The notes beneath the pieces were generated by a model. That model saw nothing but the letters and a program-made list of their open reading frames with translations, was not told the DNA's origin and did no database searches. From NCBI GenBank assembly GCA_025360385.1, contig JANYCG010000204.1, forward strand, positions 1 to 35,373: 35,373 bases of DNA, given 5' to 3'. Source of the DNA: Burkholderiales bacterium (GTDB taxonomy: Bacteria; Pseudomonadota; Gammaproteobacteria; Burkholderiales; Burkholderiaceae_C). This document shows, piece after piece, positions 32,671 through 35,373 of the stretch. Position 1 is the stretch's first letter. Each line of letters starts with the position of its first letter. The position numbers and the translations under genes were made by a program.

Positions 32671-34556
32671 GCCTGAGCTTGAGCTTGAGCTGGACGCCCT
32701 TGCTGACCCAGGCCGTCAGCGGGCTGCTGAACGGCATCAGTTACGCCACCACGCTGTTCCTGATGGCGGCCGGATTGACGCTGATTTTTGGCGTGACGCG
32801 CATCGTCAACTTTGCCCACGGCAGTTTCTTCATGCTCGGCGCGCTGTTCACCGCGCATTGGGTGACGAACTGGTTCCCCGCCTGGGGCGAGAGCGCCGTC
32901 CTGTATGCATTTGCTATGTTAATGGGAGCTATCTGTGCAGCATTGGCAGGGGCTTTGGCTGAATTTTTTTTGCTCAGGCGAATGTACGGCGTGCCCGAGC
33001 TGTACCAGCTTGTGGCCACCTTTGGCCTGTCGCTGGCCCTGCACGACGCCATGCGCTGGGGCTTTGGGCCCGATGAAGTGTTTGCACCGCGTTTCCCCGG
33101 CTTGAAGGGTTCCGTCGACCTGGCGGGCGAGTATTTTCCGCAGTACCAGCTGCTGTTGATTGTGCTTGGGCCACTGGTCTGGCTGGGTCTGCACGGGCTG
33201 CTGAACAAAACCCTGTTTGGCCAGCGCCTGCGGGCCGCCACGCAAGACCGCGCCATGCTCGACGCGCTGGGCGTCAACCCCAAACCCCTGATGCTGGGCG
33301 CCGTGGTGTTGGGCTGCGCCCTGGCAGGCCTGGGCGGCGCCCTGCAATTGCCGCGTGAACCCGCCACCTTGCAGATGGACACCAATGTGCTGGTCGAAAC
33401 CTTTGTGGTGGTCGTCACGGGCGGGCTGGGCAGCATCACCGGCGCATTCATCGCAGCCGTCGTGATTGGACTGGTGCATGCGTTTGGAACCACGCTGTTT
33501 CCGCAATCCACCCTGGTGCTGGTTTTTTTGACCATGGCGCTGGTGCTGGCCGTTCGGCCCCTTGGCCTGCTGGGCAAGCCGCACGACGCGCCGCCCCGTG
33601 AAGTGGCACAGAAATTCATGCTAGTCCCCGTTAACAGGGCCTATGCCGCGATGGTTTATGTCGCTTTTGCCACAACTTGCGGCATCGCCTGGTGGGCCGG
33701 TGACTACTGGCGGTCACTGGCTGCAGACGCTTTGATCCTGCTGATTTTTGGCATCAGCCTGCAAGCGGTGATGGCGCTGGGCGGCTTGGTCAGTTTTGGC
33801 CATGCCGCATTTTTTGCCCTGGGTGCCTACGGTACCGCGCTGGCCAACACCCTGTGGACGGCGTCATTGCCGCTGGCGCTGGCCACCGGGTGTGCAGCGG
33901 CGCTGACAGTCGCGGCGGTGTTTGGGGCAGTGGTGGTGCGCAGTGCCGGCGTCTACCTGGCGATGTTGTCGCTGGCGCTGGCCCAGGTGGTGTGGGCTGG
34001 CGCGTCGCAGTGGGTGGGCCTGACTGGCGGCGACAACGGTGTGATTGGCCTGAACTTGGTCACCCCCGACACCTTTGGCCTGTTCTACGTCGTGCTGGCG
34101 GCCCTCGCGCTGCTTGCCGTGGCGGTCATGGCCCGCTTGGCCCGCTCGCCCTTTGGCGCGGCCTTGCAGGCGGTGCGTGATGCACCCACACGCGCCGCTG
34201 CCAGTGGCTTGGGCGTCGGTTGGGTCAAATACCGCATGTTTGTTGAAAGCGCGGTGCTGGCGGGTTTGGCCGGTGGCTTGTTTGCAGCGCACAAAGGCGC
34301 AGTGTTTCCGTCTGTGGCCAGTGTGTCCACCTCGGTCGACGCCTTGCTGGTGGTACTGCTGGGCGGCGTCCACCAATTGTGGGGCGTGGCCGCCGGCAGC
34401 GCCGTGCTGGTGTGGGCGGGCGCTGAACTGGGGCGGCATTTTGAATACTGGCGTGGCGCCCTGGGCCTGTTTGTGATGGCAATCATGGTCATGTCCCCGT
34501 CAGGGCTTCTTGGGCTGCTACAAAACAAGAAGCAAATGGAATGGCCATGGCGATGA
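32667..34556 (+). CDS. Fused LivH-LivM branched-chain amino acid-type ABC permease
   Basis: The 629-residue membrane protein joins both permeases of a Liv-type importer. Residues 1-290 are LivH-like (LLNGISYATTLFLMAAGLTLIFGVTRIVNFAHGSFFMLGA; VVTGGLGSITGAFIAAVVIGL). Residues 330-629 are LivM-like (LIFGISLQAVMALGGLVSFGHAAFFALGAYGTALA; AAASGLGVGWVKYRMFVESAVLAGLAGGLFAAHKGAVFPS). The start is a TTG overlapping the nitroreductase stop, followed by AGCTTG repeats encoding SLSLSLS. A repeat copy (32913-32971) encodes part of a helix. The substrate could be an amino acid or an aromatic acid; no binding protein is in view. Confidence 0.92.
   Translation: MSLSLSLSWTPLLTQAVSGLLNGISYATTLFLMAAGLTLIFGVTRIVNFAHGSFFMLGALFTAHWVTNWFPAWGESAVLYAFAMLMGAICAALAGALAEFFLLRRMYGVPELYQLVATFGLSLALHDAMRWGFGPDEVFAPRFPGLKGSVDLAGEYFPQYQLLLIVLGPLVWLGLHGLLNKTLFGQRLRAATQDRAMLDALGVNPKPLMLGAVVLGCALAGLGGALQLPREPATLQMDTNVLVETFVVVVTGGLGSITGAFIAAVVIGLVHAFGTTLFPQSTLVLVFLTMALVLAVRPLGLLGKPHDAPPREVAQKFMLVPVNRAYAAMVYVAFATTCGIAWWAGDYWRSLAADALILLIFGISLQAVMALGGLVSFGHAAFFALGAYGTALANTLWTASLPLALATGCAAALTVAAVFGAVVVRSAGVYLAMLSLALAQVVWAGASQWVGLTGGDNGVIGLNLVTPDTFGLFYVVLAALALLAVAVMARLARSPFGAALQAVRDAPTRAAASGLGVGWVKYRMFVESAVLAGLAGGLFAAHKGAVFPSVASVSTSVDALLVVLLGGVHQLWGVAAGSAVLVWAGAELGRHFEYWRGALGLFVMAIMVMSPSGLLGLLQNKKQMEWPWR
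32913..32971 (+). repeat. Dispersed AT-rich repeat, sense copy in the LivHM gene
   Basis: The copy starts GCTATG and ends in a T-run. It matches the Bug-start copy at about 37 of 57 positions, ungapped and in the same codon frame; shared codons include GCA GCA and GGG/GGA GCT TTG/TTA. It encodes AMLMGAICAALAGALAEFF in a membrane helix. Confidence 0.55.
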
Positions 34557-35373
34557 CGGCAAAAGCGTCAGCAAGCCAAAACCCGGTGCCCGCAGGTTTG
34601 CACGTGAGGCAGCTGGTCAAACACTTTGGCGGCGTCAAGGCGGTCAATGGGGTGAGTTTTTCTGTGGCGCCGGGTGAATGCGTGGCGCTGATCGGCCCCA
34701 ACGGCGCCGGCAAATCAAGCTGTTTTGCCTGCATTGCCGGGCAACATCCGGTGACCTCGGGCACCGTGGAATGGGCCGGGCAGGCCCTCAACGGCTGGCC
34801 GGCCGCGCAGCGGATGCGCGCTGGCGTGGCCCGCACCTTCCAGGTGGCGCAAAGCTTTGAGGCTTTGACAGTGCTACAAAATTTGCAGCTGCTCAGGGCC
34901 AATGCACTGGGACTCAGCGCCTGGACGGCTCTTAAATCCGTTGAAATTGACGACTGCATGGCAGGGTTGGCGCAAGTGGGTTTGCAGGCGCAAGCGCAGG
35001 CAGAGGTGACGGACTTGCCCTATGGTGCCAAAAAACGGCTGGAGCTGGCCATGGCGCTGGCGGGCATCGCGACGCCGCGCGGCCCGGTTCAGACCGCTTC
35101 CAGCCAGCCTGGCGCAAGTGCAGTCCCGGCACCCAGACTGCTGTTGCTGGACGAACCCGCCGCCGGCTTGAGCAGCACCGAGCGCCATGACCTGATGCGT
35201 CTGGTCAAGTCCCTGTGCGCCCAGGGCATTGCGGTGCTGTACACCGAACACAATATGGACGCCGTGTTCGGTGTGGCGGATCGGGTGCTGGTGCTGATCG
35301 ACGGCTGCATTGCCGCGGAAGGGTCACCGGGCGAAATTGCCCAAAACCAGACCGTGCAGAGGCGCTACCTGGG
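34553..35373 (+). CDS. LivG-type ABC transporter ATPase, partial at window end
   Basis: The frame is open to the window end (about 273 residues). The ATG at 34553 overlaps the permease stop; in-frame ATGs at 34541 and 34547 are alternatives. Walker A is GPNGAGKSS, Walker B RLLLLDEPAAGL, and the H-loop His is in LYTEHNMD. The signature reads LPYGAKKRLELA, a weak form of the LivG LSYGxxRRLE motif. An insertion of about 20 residues (TPRGPVQTASSQPGASAVPAP) separates it from Walker B. It powers the fused permease. A short repeat-like stretch begins at GCTAC, 34874. Confidence 0.93.
   Translation, partial: MTAKASASQNPVPAGLHVRQLVKHFGGVKAVNGVSFSVAPGECVALIGPNGAGKSSCFACIAGQHPVTSGTVEWAGQALNGWPAAQRMRAGVARTFQVAQSFEALTVLQNLQLLRANALGLSAWTALKSVEIDDCMAGLAQVGLQAQAQAEVTDLPYGAKKRLELAMALAGIATPRGPVQTASSQPGASAVPAPRLLLLDEPAAGLSSTERHDLMRLVKSLCAQGIAVLYTEHNMDAVFGVADRVLVLIDGCIAAEGSPGEIAQNQTVQRRYL

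Noticed and set aside
32667-32692. Hexanucleotide AGCTTG repeats as a phase-variation tract
   Set aside because: Only about three units are present, and loss or gain of a 6-base unit would not shift the frame.

Overview
The window looks like chromosomal DNA of a GC-rich betaproteobacterium of the Burkholderiales, most like the Comamonadaceae (Rhodoferax/Polaromonas type). The reasons are the many Bug-type (TctC-like) periplasmic binding proteins, two phasins, a MobA-type 3-hydroxybenzoate 4-hydroxylase close to the Comamonas testosteroni enzyme, a fused LivHM permease, and protein sequences typical of that family throughout. This assignment is by recognition only; no search was run.

Layout. 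1-3196 is a mobile-element scar. An IS91-type HUH transposase (cut by the window edge) and its partner tyrosine recombinase lie next to a truncated integron integrase. The integrase reads in frame into the last part of a BrnT toxin, followed by an intact BrnA antitoxin. 3282-4388 is a radical SAM protein. 4385-8812 is the heat-shock cluster grpE-dnaK-dnaJ (minus strand), with a TMEM175-family channel gene inserted between dnaK and dnaJ, and an FKBP isomerase upstream. 9517-11180 holds a fumarylacetoacetate-hydrolase-family enzyme and an HxlR regulator separated by a terminator.

11481-20206 is a long minus-strand run: lysR, crotonase, feruloyl-CoA synthetase, Bug protein, two secreted tannase/feruloyl-esterase-family hydrolases (one a lipoprotein resembling MHETase) and marR. 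It reads as a system that releases aromatic acids from esters, takes them up and activates them with CoA. mobA (20412-22394) is divergent from lysR and makes protocatechuate. A second Bug gene and a FAD amino-acid dehydrogenase preceded by a tandem glycine riboswitch follow on the minus strand. 25242-29699 (plus strand) carries a phasin, an amidohydrolase, a second acyl-CoA synthetase and a third Bug protein.

29700-30993 is regulatory and repeat-rich: a 132-bp element with 23-bp terminal inverted repeats, a terminator, phaP with a promoter bracketed by two PhaR-like sites, and an 11-bp tandem repeat. 30994-35373 is a plus-strand cluster: histone-deacetylase-like hydrolase, nitroreductase, LivHM fusion and LivG (cut by the window end).

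The most unusual signals are: (1) a dispersed AT-rich repeat of about 55 bp with several copies, some lying inside genes and read in one shared frame, one of them supplying the start codon of a secreted protein; (2) the IntI-BrnT in-frame chimera; (3) the glycine riboswitch ahead of a DadA-like dehydrogenase; (4) the channel gene inside the dnaK-dnaJ operon; (5) the two-tannase/CoA-ligase aromatic locus.
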